This document shows positions 37,901 to 52,019 of a stretch of 64,000 nt of DNA, piece after piece. The DNA comes from Certhia americana (lineage: Eukaryota > Chordata > Aves > Passeriformes > Certhiidae). Position numbers and translations under genes: made by a program. Below the pieces are notes generated by a model, which ran no database searches, was not told the DNA's origin, and saw only the letters and a list, made by a program, of their open reading frames with translations. Every line of letters begins with the position of its first letter. Position 1 is the first letter of the stretch. The stretch covers positions 90,801,120-90,865,119 of the forward strand of contig CM031858.1 of assembly GCA_018697195.1 (NCBI GenBank), given 5' to 3'.

Positions 37901-40900
37901 CAGTAAAATTAGAACAAGCATTTAAATGGAAGAGGGTATCTTTAATTATTTTCTTCCTTGGCATTGCAGAAAATCCCATGATATGATAACTAAAGATACT
38001 TTGGGGGGTTAAGAGCCCAACAGCAGAAAAGCTAATGGGATTTTTTTTTTCAGATAGAGGTTAAAGTGATGGTGCTGTAAGTAGGCTGTCAAACTATCTC
38101 AGCTCACCATCTGCTACATATTAATTTACAATAGAGAGATAGGTGAAGTCGGTGTTACTCTTCAGGAGCTATATAAATGTGTAACTTTCTCAATTAGTAT
38201 TCACTTCAAATGAAGAATAAAATCCCAGGAAATTCAGACCAGAATACAAGCCAGGCAGTATTATATTTAAATGGTAATAGTATATCTGTAATACACAGCT
38301 CGAGCTGCAGTGTATTGCCAAGAATAGAGTCCAAAAGACTAGGCTAAGCCATATACCATTAATGTCATGAGATGTCTTTGTTTTGTATAGGTATGCAAAA
38401 TGGGATAGAATAAAAGTGTGCTTCCAGAAGGCTTTTAATTTTATTTTTTCCCTTTTATTCTACTGGAAATAAGTGTTGCAGGTTTTGTTTGGAGAAAACT
38501 GTTTTTCCTTTAAAAATATTGATTCCCAGTTGCACTAAATCAGATCAAGAAAAGGAAACAGCTGCTTAAGAAAAACAAACTTGACTTTCTCCCATTCCTG
38601 TATGAATCATATACTGGCTGAAGAAAAATAGGGGAGAACTCTTAATTTTTATACATAGGAAGCCAGAGGCTACTTGTAAAAGTTGGAGCAGATTTCCCTT
38701 TCTCACTGTAATGGCAGCACAGAGCCCTATCTCATCTCTTGGATACATGGGACTTCCTTCAGGTTAATTCCCTTCCTCTATGAATGAAACTGAAAATCCT
38801 TTTCTTGATTTCAAAGGAAATGGATGAAACACTGAGTGTGAAAATGTGGGCTGTTTACAGTTTATAAGTCTGTTAGAAATACCCATTAAAATGTAGTGGG
38901 ATTCTTTGGTAAATGAAAGGTATGGGTGTATTATGATATATAGAATAATGTATTCTTTTAAATTTGTAGATATTATTTTTCCTGGTCTCTTCTCTATTTA
39001 CTGTAGCATGAAAATTGGTTAACAATTAGCAGTGCTTAAGTGAAAATGCTCTTCAGGCTTTGGCTAATCATAGCAGACCTGGCCTTGTTTAATGTAGAAA
39101 AATCTCTTAAATCTTTGTTCCAGGTTAGAAGCCCTTTTGTTTTCCTCATTCATTCATTGTGCAAAGAATGTGTGATTTCCCACCATGACAGGGTTTTTTG
39201 TCCCACAGCCTAAAGTTTCCCCAGACCTCCTTCTCTTCTTCCCTCATTAAGGAAAAATATTGAATTCTGGGAAAAGTAGAGATATGCTCTACCTTTCACT
39301 ATTCTGTATCTCCCGTGCAAATCCAGAGTGGTGACAGTGAGTGAGCAGCAGAAGGCAGGGGACATGGCTGTGACACCAGAGTGTGACCCACTTCTGGGGC
39401 ACAGCACTCCTGCAAGCCAGAGCCATAATGGTACAGTCCACCTTGGAGGCAAGTTTCTTTATAACACAGCCATCTCTTGCTAAACGTCCAGAGCAGAGGT
39501 GGTATGCTCAGCCATAATTTAAAGGACCATGACATGAAGAAAGGGTTATGATGTTTAAGTTATAGGCCATCCAAATGTTATAGGCCCAAGCAAGTTCCTA
39601 TTAGCAGTAACTCAAGTCCACTGAGGAGATTTGACATTCAAAACCGATGAGCGCTAATCCCTTGAGCCTGCTCCGACCCAGCCACACTCAGGCCACTTGG
39701 TAACCTGAGTGACCCAGGAGTCAAACCATGATAACCCTCTTCAATTTAAAGAGCAGCTTCTCCCCATCTGTCTGAGTTCTGACTCTGCACAATAAATTTC
39801 CCAAAGAGCATAAAGACCCATCTAGTGTATATCAAATCAATATCATTGTGGCTTGCAGCGATATCTGAGGCTACAGTTCACAAAATAAACTAGGCCAGGG
39901 GCTGGATTTCTGCCCTTGGAAATCAATCAGACTCACTGGGTCATAGATTTTAGTGTAAATTAACACAGCAGAAACAATCACGCTCCCCAGATGATGATAT
40001 AATACAGTATTTGCTTTTCTTTCCCCCCCCCAATTTCATTGCTCATGCTCAGCAGCTAAAGCTGTACTGAACAAGAATAATAAAAAGCAATGATTAGAAA
40101 GGTGGTGGTAATCATAAAGCAGAACATTAATATTCTCCTGACAAATGTATATAAAATGCACATAAAATATATACACAATATTAAAAGGAAAAAAGAGAGG
40201 GGAAGTGGTGTTAAGTCACTGATGTTTGAAAGTCGTTATTTTTGCTTAAGAACTGTAGAAGTGATTTTGTAAATCAGTGTGAGTGGTTATCATTCTCTTT
40301 CATTACCATATTTGAATCAAAAGATGTTAAATGCTCCGTTATTGTCTGAATATACTACTTTCCCTACATGGTGTGGAGCATACTGACAAGTCCTTTCTCC
40401 ACTTACAATCTGGGCTTTCCCCAACGTTTACATGAGCATTGCCAACACTTTTCCCCAGAGGAGTTTTAATTTTTTCTCTTTAGTATGCCATTGTTGTAGG
40501 AGAAGAGGCACCTGGTTTTTCCTGACATCCACCTTTATGCAAATCTCATCTTTTGAAATTTTCCGAGTATGTGCCACATATGAAAGCCTTGCAGGAATTA
40601 CTATAATCTCTAATTATTCAATTGACATAAGACAGTGTATTGTATTTTCTGTCAGAACCTCAGGAAGAAATGTCAATAGTTTCAGTATTAGCAGGACATT
40701 TTTTGAATTATAAACACCTATCTTCTAATGTTATCTCATGCATCTTCACAAAATATCTTACAGAAAGAAAATGTGATACACATAAAGGTGCCACTGGATG
40801 TTTAATTTAATGCAACAGAAAATTCTGTTTCATTCTTTAAGTATTCAAACCTTTACATTAGCGTTGAGATAGTGTAATTCTGGTCTGTATTTATTTGCAA

Positions 40901-41318
40901 AATACCTAATTAGATTATACAAACAATATATAGTTTATATATAATAAAATACTAATCTGTGTACAAAAGCTACATGGTATGGATTATAGCTGTGTGAGAA
41001 TAATAACTACCATGCAGGAGTGGTTTCTGTTGAATAGTCAAAATAATAAGATTTATCAAATAACAGTTATAAGCAGGAATTAATTTCTTAGATTAAATTT
41101 ATGAACTATTTTCTGCCAGGGGCATAAAGAAATAGAAGCTTTAAAGGTAGGTCTCTTCTGAGATGATTGAAGCAAACTTCACCTCCTTTAATGACAAATC
41201 TACTCTTCTGTTCTCTGACTAAAAACAGGACCAGGATTAAGAGACCTCAGAAAGAGGAGAATCCCTTATGTGTATGTTAGTGTGTCAGCTCAGGAAAGCG
41301 CTTAAGTAATGGCTACAG
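34941..41318. other. Gene-free unique sequence
   Basis: No supported gene. The 37570-38130 block is non-repetitive, with homeodomain-like TTAAT/ATTAA words and few low-complexity runs, and is a candidate conserved non-coding element. Faint echoes of ancient amniote repeats (GTGAAATTCATCC at about 36380) are too weak to call. Confidence 0.45.
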
Positions 41319-41362
41319 GGTAGAACTGAGGTAGAACTGAAGTAGAACTAAGGAAGAACTGA
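41319..41362. repeat. Short tandem repeat, 11-base unit
   Basis: About four copies of a GGTAGAACTGA-like unit, with drift to AGTAGAACTA and GGAAGAACTGA. It is a minisatellite seed and lies at the 5' edge of a short minus-strand frame. Confidence 0.85.
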
Positions 41363-43009
41363 AGAATATGGCACCCCAATGACACAATATATATTACCTT
41401 TCCTGTGCAATGGGGTTGTGAGGTGGACTTGCAAAATAGAGTCATTAAAGGGCTACCAAGTGTCCCTTTGTGGTAATTGTGAAGGAATACCTTTATCACT
41501 GTCTCAGTCCCTATCTTATTTGGTGGGTATTTCCTGTGAGGCTGAGGACTTTTCCATGGAGAGAATAAAATTTCTGAGAAAGACTAAGTGAAATGTACAG
41601 GATTAGTGACAAATAACTGAATTGTTTGTCTGAGGTGAAGCTATATTCTCCCCCTCAAATAAAACCTCAAAAGCAAAAAACCCACAGCTGACTCAGTCCA
41701 TAGGCTGAAGAAGTGGATTTTCTCTTTTCACAATAGTCCACCTATATGAACAGCTGAGTTACAAACTCTCAGAAGTTATTATTTTAGATTCCTCAGGAAA
41801 ACTCTGGTTGTGTGCCACTAGAACAGCTGATGTATTCAGACAGCAACTAGATTACCCATTTTTCTAAAAGCTGGTTTAGGCCACGATTGCCTGACGATAG
41901 CAACCACCTTATGTGGTTATTCACAGTAATTCTATGTTTAGCTTAAGTAGTTGAAAATAATTTCTTAATATCCAAAATGTAGCAATTAGCCCTGTGTTCC
42001 ATGGAGGTTACTGTTAAAATAAACTTCTGATTTTTACTTCTTAAAAAAAAAAAAATTAACTCATATGTAGAAAAATCTAGCTGAAAATGTTCATAAAGAT
42101 CCATCTCAGAAGGAAGAACACAAAATGTCTCAACAAATTCTATTTGATCTTTTGGGAATCTGTAATATGTTCTGGATCTTAATTATATTGAAGCAGGGTA
42201 ATTTTCATGAGACTGCTTCTTTTGGAGCACAGGCTGGATGCACACAGGAGCAGAATTAAGATCTCACAGGGTACCAGAAATCTCACCTCACCCAACTTGC
42301 TCTTTCTGGACTTTGCCTCATAAGCATCCTTCCTCTGACCTATATAGAAGCATGTTAAAATATTGTTGCCTCCCTATCTTTCCCTGCATTTTGTCTTCAT
42401 TTAGTGATGAATACATAAACAGCTTTGGATATTTGGAGTGTTGCAATGACAGTGCCCCCTAAATAAGGAACAAGTGCTAGCTGTCAATATGCTGTGTTGT
42501 GCAACACAGTAGGCCACATGAGAGGTCAGCATTACATCATTCATGGACTTTCCAGGCTTGTAATGTCCTTTCAGTGAACCTGAACTGAGTGTTGAGCTTA
42601 TAACGAAAAATGAAACCTAGGGAGTTACTTGTGGTTTAGGATTTTTGCATAGCTTCAATATACACATACTGGGAGTCATTGCAACAGGCTAAAGATATGT
42701 TTCAGCCACTTGTGAGGTAGTAATGTTAATAGGTAAGAAATTTGCTTCCTAACATAAAATTTTTTCATTTCTCAATTTTAGAGGTTATGCATTGATTTTG
42801 TTTGGGTTTTTCTTAAATGAACACAGGGCATCTGTAATATTTTTTGCAGTTCTCCAGTTGTAGGAAAAAAGCATATCTTGCAAAGAGTATACTTATAGAT
42901 CTATTCCATAGATACATGAGTGTATGATTCTCTGTGTTTGTCTGGATGCCTGCATATAAAAGTAATGAAATATTCACTGGGCTAGAAGAAAGAGGGAAAT
43001 TACAAATAA
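41363..43009. other. Gene-free unique sequence
   Basis: No supported gene or repeat beyond an A13 run at about 42042-42055. Confidence 0.5.
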
Positions 43010-43080
43010 ATCCTACAGTCCAATGGTCAGGGTACTCCCCTGGAATGTGGGAGAATCGAGTCACAGATCTGCAGAGATGA
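43010..43080 (+). mobile_element. tRNA-derived SINE head, relic
   Basis: CCAATGGTCAGGGTACTCCC followed by CTGGAATGTGGGAGAATCGA matches the tRNA-like head of amniote core-SINEs (box A-like TGGTCAGGGTACTC, then the GATGTGGGAGACC-type segment). The tail is not recognisable. The similarity is from memory and the piece is short. Confidence 0.45.
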
Positions 43081-44085
43081 GTGTTAATTATGTACTGGAA
43101 GTAGAGTGCTTCCAGAGGAAGAGATTAAGAGGTACCTATTCACTAGCCCATGGATTAACACACCTTTGTGGGAAATTTGTGTTCGGTGCCAACTGGGAAT
43201 CACTCGAAAGGTGAACACTTCTAGGCAGCAAAAAGCTCATCTCCACGGTGTGAGACAAAAGCTGTCCTCCTGACCACCAAGTTTCATCTTGTAAGTGAGC
43301 ACACCTTGTTTATTAAACCTGTGATGTTTTAAGACTAAAATTACAGCTCAGGTCTAACAAGACTGTGACAACCCTTTCTATGAAACTCTGGGGCATTTCT
43401 GTTGCAGAAGCAGACATATAAGAAATGCAGATACCTACAACATAAAGGAAGGTGGTAGTGAGATGGCATGGAAGGAAGACAACAAGGGAATGGCAATCTG
43501 AATCTCGTATTTGAAAAAATAGATTTTAAAAAAATCTGTCTAAAAAATAGATGGGTTTTCTGCATTCATCCAAGGGAACATAGTGTTCTTTATTCCCTTT
43601 CATTTCCACTGTACACTTCTGGCTCTGTTTTCTCCTCAGTTTTCTTTGCCACAATTATTCCATGCCAGACCTTGGAAGTTAATTGCTTTAAGGACCATTT
43701 TCATCGAGTTTCGTTCCCTTTGTGATGATGCTGCCTTGAAAGTCATCTTCGTATAAGGCTATTCTTAGGTTTCAGGAGGCTTAAGAGGCTTTGCCTTTGC
43801 GTGCTCCAAGAAAGTCAAATGCCTGTCGTGAGGGGTCCCAACCTCATGAGCCAAATGACAAGTTGGGGAAAAGGTGCACCAGAGAGCAATTATTCTTTCT
43901 CTCACCCACAGCTGCCATGTGTCAGGGTCCTTTTGTTTCAGGCTTAAGTCTGAAAGCTTTCTCTTCTAAACTGTTACTGTTTCTGTGTTTTGTGCTTCAT
44001 GAGCAATTCTTGAGATCTCTCTCCAAGCCTTTCCTACCTGACTTCCAAATTAGCTGTAGAAAAACTATATTTACTTCTAATGACA
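43081..44085. other. Gene-free unique sequence
   Basis: Short overlapping frames on both strands; no domain, repeat or splice structure supports a gene. Confidence 0.5.
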
Positions 44086-44145
44086 CACCTTGATACATAT
44101 ATACAAGGTGCAGTCTTTAAAAACCAAAAGATCATTCATCTTTTG
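44086..44145. repeat. Two adjacent small inverted repeats
   Basis: CACCTTG (44086-44092) pairs with CAAGGTG (44104-44110), and CAAAAGAT (44125-44132) pairs with ATCTTTTG (44138-44145) around a 5-base loop. Both are exact but short. Confidence 0.6.
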
Positions 44146-45504
44146 TCTTAGATTTGGCATGCAAAGGAAGACTATAAATCCAGACTGAAGAGCTGAACAG
44201 GAAACACAATGAAAATCTTCAAATTTCTACCAAACAACCCAGGTATCTTTTCTGTTTGAATTTATTTTTAAATTCACTTAAGTGTTTAAAGTATTTAACT
44301 GATTAATGGAAAATAGCTTATCCAAGTGACATTTTTTGTTTCCTTTTAATCAGGAAAATTACTTCTTAGATTACAAAAGAAAACAATTACCAGACTGTAT
44401 AAAGGCAGGTTGACATTTAAATCTTGAGAGAAAACCTGGTGCTCTCAGCTTTTAATCCTATTTTCAAAAATGTAGTTGTATTCCGATAACTTGGATAATC
44501 CTTAGGAAGAAAAACAAAGGCTATGTTTCTTACAAGACCCAAACTTCCAATAAATCATTTGTGACTGAGGTAGTGAAAGCAAGGCCAAACTGAGTTAATT
44601 TGGAGATTGGCCCTCATAGCTAATTTGACAAATGGCACTGAAATTTAACTGTTTTTTTTTTTTTCTATGCATGCCATTTTTGTTTGGTGGCTGTAGGGGT
44701 TATTAGTATGACTTGTTTCCTTCATGTTACTGCTTTTCATAAAGTTAACTAGTAGAAATGGTGCCAAGAAACTAAAAAAAAAATATTCAATTAGTTTATG
44801 GTTTAAAGTAATAAAATGATACAATATTAAAATGGCAACAATCCTGCCCTTACAAAATTAACTGGTACAAAACTAAAGTTGGTTACAAACTGTACGCAAA
44901 ATATAAAGCAATAAAGAGAAATACATATTTGCCCATTGTTTTACTGAATGTCATAAACAAAGCCAACTAAAATTCTGGGAAGTAATGCTGTGCTTGTTTT
45001 TCTAAGTAACACTAAGAAGCTGCTTAACTTAAATGGTATACCATGGGAAAATAATTTCTAATTATTTTAAGTAATATTTAGATCAATTCATAATAATCTT
45101 ATTATCTTTCATGTTTATGTCAGTATTAGATTACTTTCATGTTTGTTTAAGCTCTTTTGCTTTTTAGAATGTTGGTTTCAAAGGCAAATTGAGCATAGTT
45201 AAAATAATCAATGTCCTTTGTGGTTTCAGCATATGCATAGAACAACAAGAGTTGAAAGGAATCTAGTGCTTTCTTATACAAACTATTAAGCTTTTACTGA
45301 AGAAAAACAGAGTTATCTAGCTAATTATATCATCCATTATTGCTACCTGCATATGGTCAGTAACTTACAGTCTATTAAAGAAAACTATGGTGAAAGAGAT
45401 ATGCTGTGAGAAAGAATAGCATCTGGGCAGCCTCAATCCCTGTACAGCATTGCTCAAAAAATGGTCTTTGTTGGCTCATGTGAATGATTGGGAGCAAACA
45501 GTGT
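44146..45504. other. Gene-free AT-rich sequence
   Basis: Very AT-rich, with a T14 run at about 44651 and an A10 run at about 44773. No supported gene. Confidence 0.5.
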
Positions 45505-45640
45505 GGAGCTAAAATTACTGGATTTCACCTGGGAAACTCTGCATTCACTTTTTTGCTCTGCCACAAACTTTCTGTATGACCTTCAGCTGGTTATTTCACT
45601 GTCTCTGAGCTCTGGTGTGGAGTTAAAAGGAGCCAAGGCG
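45505..45640 (+). mobile_element. MIR-like core-SINE relic
   Basis: The order ACTGGATTTCACCTGGG, then GCTCTGCCACAAACTTTC, TGTATGACCTTCAGCTGG and TCACTGTCTCTGAGC matches the tRNA-core-tail layout of MIR elements (the CTCTGCCAC...TGTGTGACCTTGGGCAAG...CACTTAACCTCTCTG pattern). MIR copies are ancient relics in birds. Part of a 63-codon plus-strand frame lies on it and is not a gene. Confidence 0.7.
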
Positions 45641-48600
45641 CTTCCTTTCTCCTGTCCTTTGCCTACAGCTGGACTGTAAGAAACCTGTGGTGGGAGTTAT
45701 ACCTGTTTGTTGTGACGTGCTGGCGTAGCCCATAGCCTGGTAGGGCACCTGTCTTCGCTGCAGCCACTCTCCCAGGTTGTACAGTGAGTAATGATGCTAA
45801 TCCAACAGGCCGTCTGTACATGAAAGCACTCATTAGCTTCACTAAGATTTCCACTGGAGCCATAATTGCAACGGTGAAGTGCTGACAATTTCTCAGCATG
45901 GGTCACCTTCTGAAATATTTAATGGGAGTGAAAAATACCTGAACTAATTGCTAATGTCTTACTCTTTGTTGTTTTTTCTTCGCTTTATCCTCCTGTGCTT
46001 TGTTCCTTACTGTCATGAAAGGAAAATTAACATTTTGCAAAGACTCTGGGGGCTCCATTCCAACAGAAGAAGCAATAGGTGTAAAGGGTTGGCAATACTC
46101 AACAGGGTGCTCTCTGCTCCTACTTTCCTCCTAAGAGAGGTGCCTGGGGTGTGCTGTTGTTCCTGCTGGTTTATGCTTCTAGGAATTTTACTGACAGAAA
46201 CCGAAGCATGGAAAGAGAGGGATTAAATTCATGTACAAGGCACAGCTGAGCTTTCCCCAGATCTAGAAATACAGAAACACTATATTGAGACTAGTTAATT
46301 TTTTTTTAAAGGTCAGCCTACAGATTTTTGCTGCTTCTCCATCTCAAATGTGAGCAATTTATGTCCATTACAGGATACCAAACTGTCTTAACACCAAATT
46401 ATGTGCGCAGAGAGCATGCATGAGTTAACACACTGATAAAAATGTATTAACTGATCCTTCTCAATTTTGAGATTATTTTGTTGTTTGTCTTTTGCAGTAA
46501 GAAGACACTTCAAATTGCTCTTTCTAAAATGATAGTAGAATGTTTTTCTTTTCTTAGAAACTGTCTTTTTAAGATTCCTTAACACTTCAGCTGTCTTTGT
46601 ATCAATCACTCAGAAAATATTTTTACTCTGATGAAAGCACAGAGCCTGCTTTGCAAGACTCACAAGTTGGACTTGCTAAAAAAATGACGTTCCTCTTCTT
46701 AATACTGGAATGTGACATACTATTGGTATGTGACAAATTTTATTATCTATGTTCAGTGGCAATACCAGTGTATCGTTGTCTTAGTAGACTAATGCATTTT
46801 TATGTTAGCAAGTTTCTCTTTTGCAGTTTTAAGTTCCAGGCATTCCATAGCTCAGACTTCCAGACCATTTGGTAGCTGGAAATAAATGCGAGGAGAATAT
46901 TCACCTCAAGGATTTTGGTATGTTTCAAAGAAGATAACTTTTGGGTTTGTATCCCATCTGCATCTTTTTGATAAGCCCTGCTGTAATTTGATTTATGGAG
47001 TTCAATATTTCCAGATGTACTCTCTACATGGGCAGGTACTGATGCTGAGTTATTTAACAAATATTTGCCACCTTCTGTTTCTAATTCTTTCTCTGCTCAT
47101 CTAATTCTCTATTGGCCAGCAACATCTTCTAACACTATGTAAGAATGGTACAAATCCTCCACTTTCTTTTCCAAAAGGTGTTTGTGTGTGTAAAAAACCT
47201 TCTTGGTAACTGTACCTGTCATTAGCCAAAGTGTCCAGGCCTGCATCAAAATCACCTTCAATATTCACATGTATTCAGATCTAAGGTTTCAGGTCACTCC
47301 ACTGAAAAGAAAAAGGAATATTCCTAAAGTCCAGAGAATTCCCTCTTCTTTTGAGAAGAGCTCTGCAGAAAAGTAGAGACCATAGATTCAGAGTATTGCT
47401 GTCGAATTCTACATGGATTTATTGTTCACAAAGCTGGAAATAAGTGAAGCTGTTGATCTGTAATTAGTGAAGCCCAAAGGAAAGGAAACCATGATGACCT
47501 AAGCATAAATCAAAACACATGAAAAATTGAAACATTTAGCAGAAATTAACTGCATATAGGCATCAACAACTAAACTATGAAACTGCATCTGGAGAATCAT
47601 AAAGGAGAGATTTTTGGAAATTGTAGTTTCATCATTTTTGCTGTAATGGATTGTCGGAAAGTTATAAATAGCATGAACTACTCGTGAGACAGAGGTGAAA
47701 AAAGTAAATGAAACAACCTGAAGAGTAGATTTTTCAATAACCAGTCAGGCTAGAAACAGGTGGTTATTAATATAGAAGTCAAAATAAATAAGTAAAAACT
47801 TTTTATTATAAAATATTTGTAATATGCCAACATAGCAATCTGAAAATCATAAAATACTGATTGCTTTGTAATATCCAGCATGCAATTTGAACTTATTTAG
47901 GAAAAAATATGCAATCATACTTAACTTGATATAGATGTACTAAGGAAAAAACCTAGAGGGGAAAATTTATACATACAGGAATCAAAAGGGAAACTATATT
48001 TATTCTGATAAAAAATATTATTTAACTACAGTCTTAGTAGCCAAAAGGCAATTGTGAATCAGGAAACAAAGAAAATAAATATTCTGTGAACTGGTTATTC
48101 TATTTGAAAAAAAGTGGTGTAAAAGAGGTGAAATTTTAGCACTGATAGACTGCAACAGTACATTTGATTGAATGAGCTTCAGTGGGACCAAGATTTATTT
48201 CATATCCCAAGGAGCAGCAATCTGCAATGAGATTCCTTAAGGAAAATAATTGTCTGTAGAAGAAAACTTTTTTCTAATGATTTTGTTGCAAATATAGATG
48301 TATTTATTGTCCCTTTCAAAGTTTATGTTTCTGGAGTCAGACTTTTTCCTGAGACCCTCACCCAACATTATATATAAAAAAAAAGGGATGTTTACATGTT
48401 GAATTTTTAATTCTTTTTTTTTTACTTCAGTCTCATGAATTCTGAATGCCTTCATTTGACAATGAGGGAAGAATAAGAATTCAATAAAAGATTCTTTGAA
48501 AAAACAGAAAACTAAGAATCTCATAAATGATTAGCATCATTTAATTTAATAATCTGCCTAATTCCAGACAAGACTAGCTAAATATGATATAATCAAGAAA

Positions 48601-51598
48601 TAAAGGAACACTTGCTTTCTTTGAAACATAAAGAAAAGAAATAATTTACTACTTCTATAATCAACTTTTCGGATTGATTTTTGCAGAACATTTTATCCTA
48701 AATAAATGCCATACTTATATGTATAATCATGATGCATAAAATTATAAACAGTCATAAAATCATAATTTTATAAAGAATACTCTCTGATATTGCATTAACT
48801 AAGGTAAAAGAAGTAATGTTAGTCCCACTTATGCTTCAAAAATAAAATGTGCCATTAGGCTTAGAAAGAGTAAACTATTCTGTTGTGATAGAATTTGATA
48901 AGTATAGGTATTTTTTTGTGCATTAAATGCTGAGCATTAATCCCAGTTAACTTCAGTTGCTGAACTGTGTTATTCCTGTCCTCCATCAGTTGTTAAGGAA
49001 AAAAAAACACATAAGCAATCTTTCAGATCATAGCCTGTGTTAACTTGTACTGTAAAGGTGTTTATTCCTCTCCGCTGCCATAGGTCTGGGTTGGCAGCTT
49101 AGAAAGTGTAACTAGAGAACCTCTTGATAGCTCTTCTAATCTAACTTAACCTATGAATTATTCTATTTTCTTTAGTCACCTCAAAAAAGAACCCAAAGGC
49201 TTTCTCCATATTAATGGTTTAGTTTGGCTCCTGATATTTATCTGTGAGTTCTCCCCATTCCTGTGCTTTAGTTCACATTGGGACAGACCACCTGGATGAT
49301 ACAGAACTCTAAAGATGCACCCCTGGGAGTGCAGTTATACAGGATTACAGTTACAACAGAGCATTTGGCCCACTGGGACCACACCAGACCTAGTCCAAAT
49401 TAAAACACACTGGAAATACATACAGTGAGGATACTGGTCCCCAGCACCAACTACTGTGCTCCGCAGATCCCCCACCGTTGTTGCCCTGTTACTTGTTAAT
49501 ATGGAGACAGACAGGGAGACAGACAGCAATGAACCCAAGCCTCCAGGCTCAGTGTGCAAATGCATCCACAAAAACGCAGACCAAATATTGTTATTATCTG
49601 AGAGGGAAGAAGATTCACTTCACTAGGAATTTAGAAGAAATTCCAGTCTGTTTGCCCACAGAACAAAAAGCAACAAAATAACAATCATTTAAGAGTTCAT
49701 ATGGGACCACAAAAATATTTTGGAAAAAATTTGCTAGAGATTTGTGCAGTTTTCAAAAGTTTAATTTTTCTTTTTTATATATTTTTCTTGTAAATGTTGC
49801 ACAGACTCTGTACAACTATATAAATACTATAAGTATCAAGTATAAATTTATTTAGCCTTCTAAAATAGACTTTATTTATGCAGAGCATAGCCACAATCAT
49901 TATGAAAAAATAAAATATTGACAGCATTTAAAATAAAAATGCTTCATATTACCAGCAAAACTAATTGTTGTTTCTGATGAAGCTCCTATTTTTAAAATGG
50001 CCTAATCTACAGAAATAGATTACTAGAAATCATGAATGGTACTAGTAAACATTTGAGATTGCAGGCATTCAAGCCTCATCTGAAAAGTCCATTCTTAGTG
50101 TTGCTTTTCAAAAAGAAGCAGCAGTGCTGAACATCTTACTATTTCACCTCTAAAGTTACTGGACTGTGTCACAGTAAGAGCAATCAATATTGGTTAATAG
50201 GCCAGATCTGTGTTATTAGTATTCTTTACAACCTTGACATACTTCATTTTATGTACAGATTGCCTATGAAAACTTGGGCTTATATCTTGTCTAGACAATG
50301 CCTTACATGGCCATTCAAATTAATAATGTGCCAAAATTATCCTATGCTTAATGCAGCTGTGCTCTGTATTGACTCTGAAAATTAAATTTACTTCATGGTG
50401 CCTATTGACAGCTGGGTCTCAAGCATATTTAATGGATTTGAAAGGAGTTTGGGCTATGGCTTATGCCTCCAAGCAAATGTTAATAGCTAATAATTTTCAT
50501 TAAAAGTGAGAGCATTTATCTATAAACGTTGCATTTCTCAGTATATGAAGTCAGCATAAAAATAAGTTTAAGTTCACCTTTCAGTTCACTCAAAGCACCC
50601 AGAAGGAATCAAGAGAAAATAAAAATAACCTGTTTGCTGTCTTTAAATGCAATTCGTTGGCTTATTAACAATGTATTTGCAAATATGTGTTAAGGGAATC
50701 TTATTCTAGTTGAGAAAAATAGCTTTAGTTCCAAGAAGGCAGAGACAATACCTCAAGTTGCATCTGAACATAATGAAAAACCTCATACATAATATATTTA
50801 TTGACAGCCCTGGAAATTGAACTTCTTTATTTATTGACAGCCTGCACACAGCATAGGCAGTGCAAGTTTTTCTCACTGCTAAGCAAGCATACTTTTTACC
50901 TGGACAGAAGAAACTACTTTTTCTGAAGGAAATACAATTTATTCACCATACCCAGTTTTACTTTGGACTCTATGAAATGTCAGAAAGAGTTATAAGCCAG
51001 TTTCAATTCTGATGCTGATCACTTTTCTACTCTGGAATATGTTCACAAGAGAAACAGAAACACATTTTAGTCACTACTAATAGAAGATTGACTTCTGCCA
51101 CTAAATCTACAGTTAGGCCGTTACACATCTAATTAGGCAAATAACCAACCAACTTCCTGTTTATAATTAATATCAAAATTGTTGTTCTGTTTCTAGAAGA
51201 CAACAGATAAGCAGGTAAAACTGGCAGTTTTGCTATGATAGTTTCTTCCCACACATCCTTTGTAGTGTTACAGTGCAAATGGAAGTGTTTGTTTGAAATA
51301 AAAGCTGCTTCCTGGCCTCCTGTCAGGATAGATCTCCATAGTGTCAGGATGAAGGACTGCAGTACATTTTTTCACAAGACTATTTGCTAAATGTAGAAAA
51401 CAGGCAGCTTAGGAGAGATTGCACAGGGCTTTAGCAGAAATCAAGGCAGGCCTGAAGCCTGGATAAAAGTGCCACATGCTCCAGCAGGAATTGTGAAGTC
51501 CATTAGCCTATACCCTGCCAGTTCACCGTACATGTAGCAAAACTGTTTCTATTTAGGACCTCCCAAAATGTGTTTGTGCAGTACAAACTACTGAAAAA
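45641..51598. other. Gene-free sequence with possible conserved blocks
   Basis: No supported gene. Two blocks are non-repetitive and look like candidate conserved non-coding DNA: 45690-45910 (several CpGs in AT-rich DNA) and 50180-50720 (many TAAT/ATTA words, no low complexity). Conservation cannot be judged from one sequence. Confidence 0.45.
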
Positions 51599-52019
51599 AT
51601 GGTTGTTTTGGTTTGGTTTTTTTTGTTGTTTTTTTCTCTTTCCCTACAAACTCATAACACATTCAATATAAAAGGCTGTGTTAAGATTAAATGGAAAGAA
51701 GAAAGCATACATATTCTAGATGTAATATCTATACAGATATATAACGGAGACATGTTAGACAAACACATATGTAAATATGTACATATACTTATATGTATGC
51801 ATATGTGGAGATACATATGCACATAAACTTACAGAGCAATCCATAACCCAGAGAAATATAATGGAAATTGTATTAGAAAACAGAAAACAAACATGACACC
51901 TGACTAGCTTCCTAGGGACTGTCAGATCTAATGCAGTCTCTGGTACACATTGCAGGCAGCAATGATTAAAAAACAAAACAGAAACAAAGAAAAAACCCCA
52001 AACCAAAACAAAAAAAAAT
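51599..52019. repeat. T/G-rich and A/C-rich tracts in inverted arrangement
   Basis: A GGTTTGGTTTTTTTTG-type tract at 51601-51640 and an A-rich tract with CCCCAAACCAAAACAAAA at about 51965-52018 are near reverse complements about 330 bases apart. Between them an ATGT/ATAC-rich stretch lies at about 51760-51825. This may be two ends of a decayed element or convergent low-complexity sequence. Confidence 0.5.
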
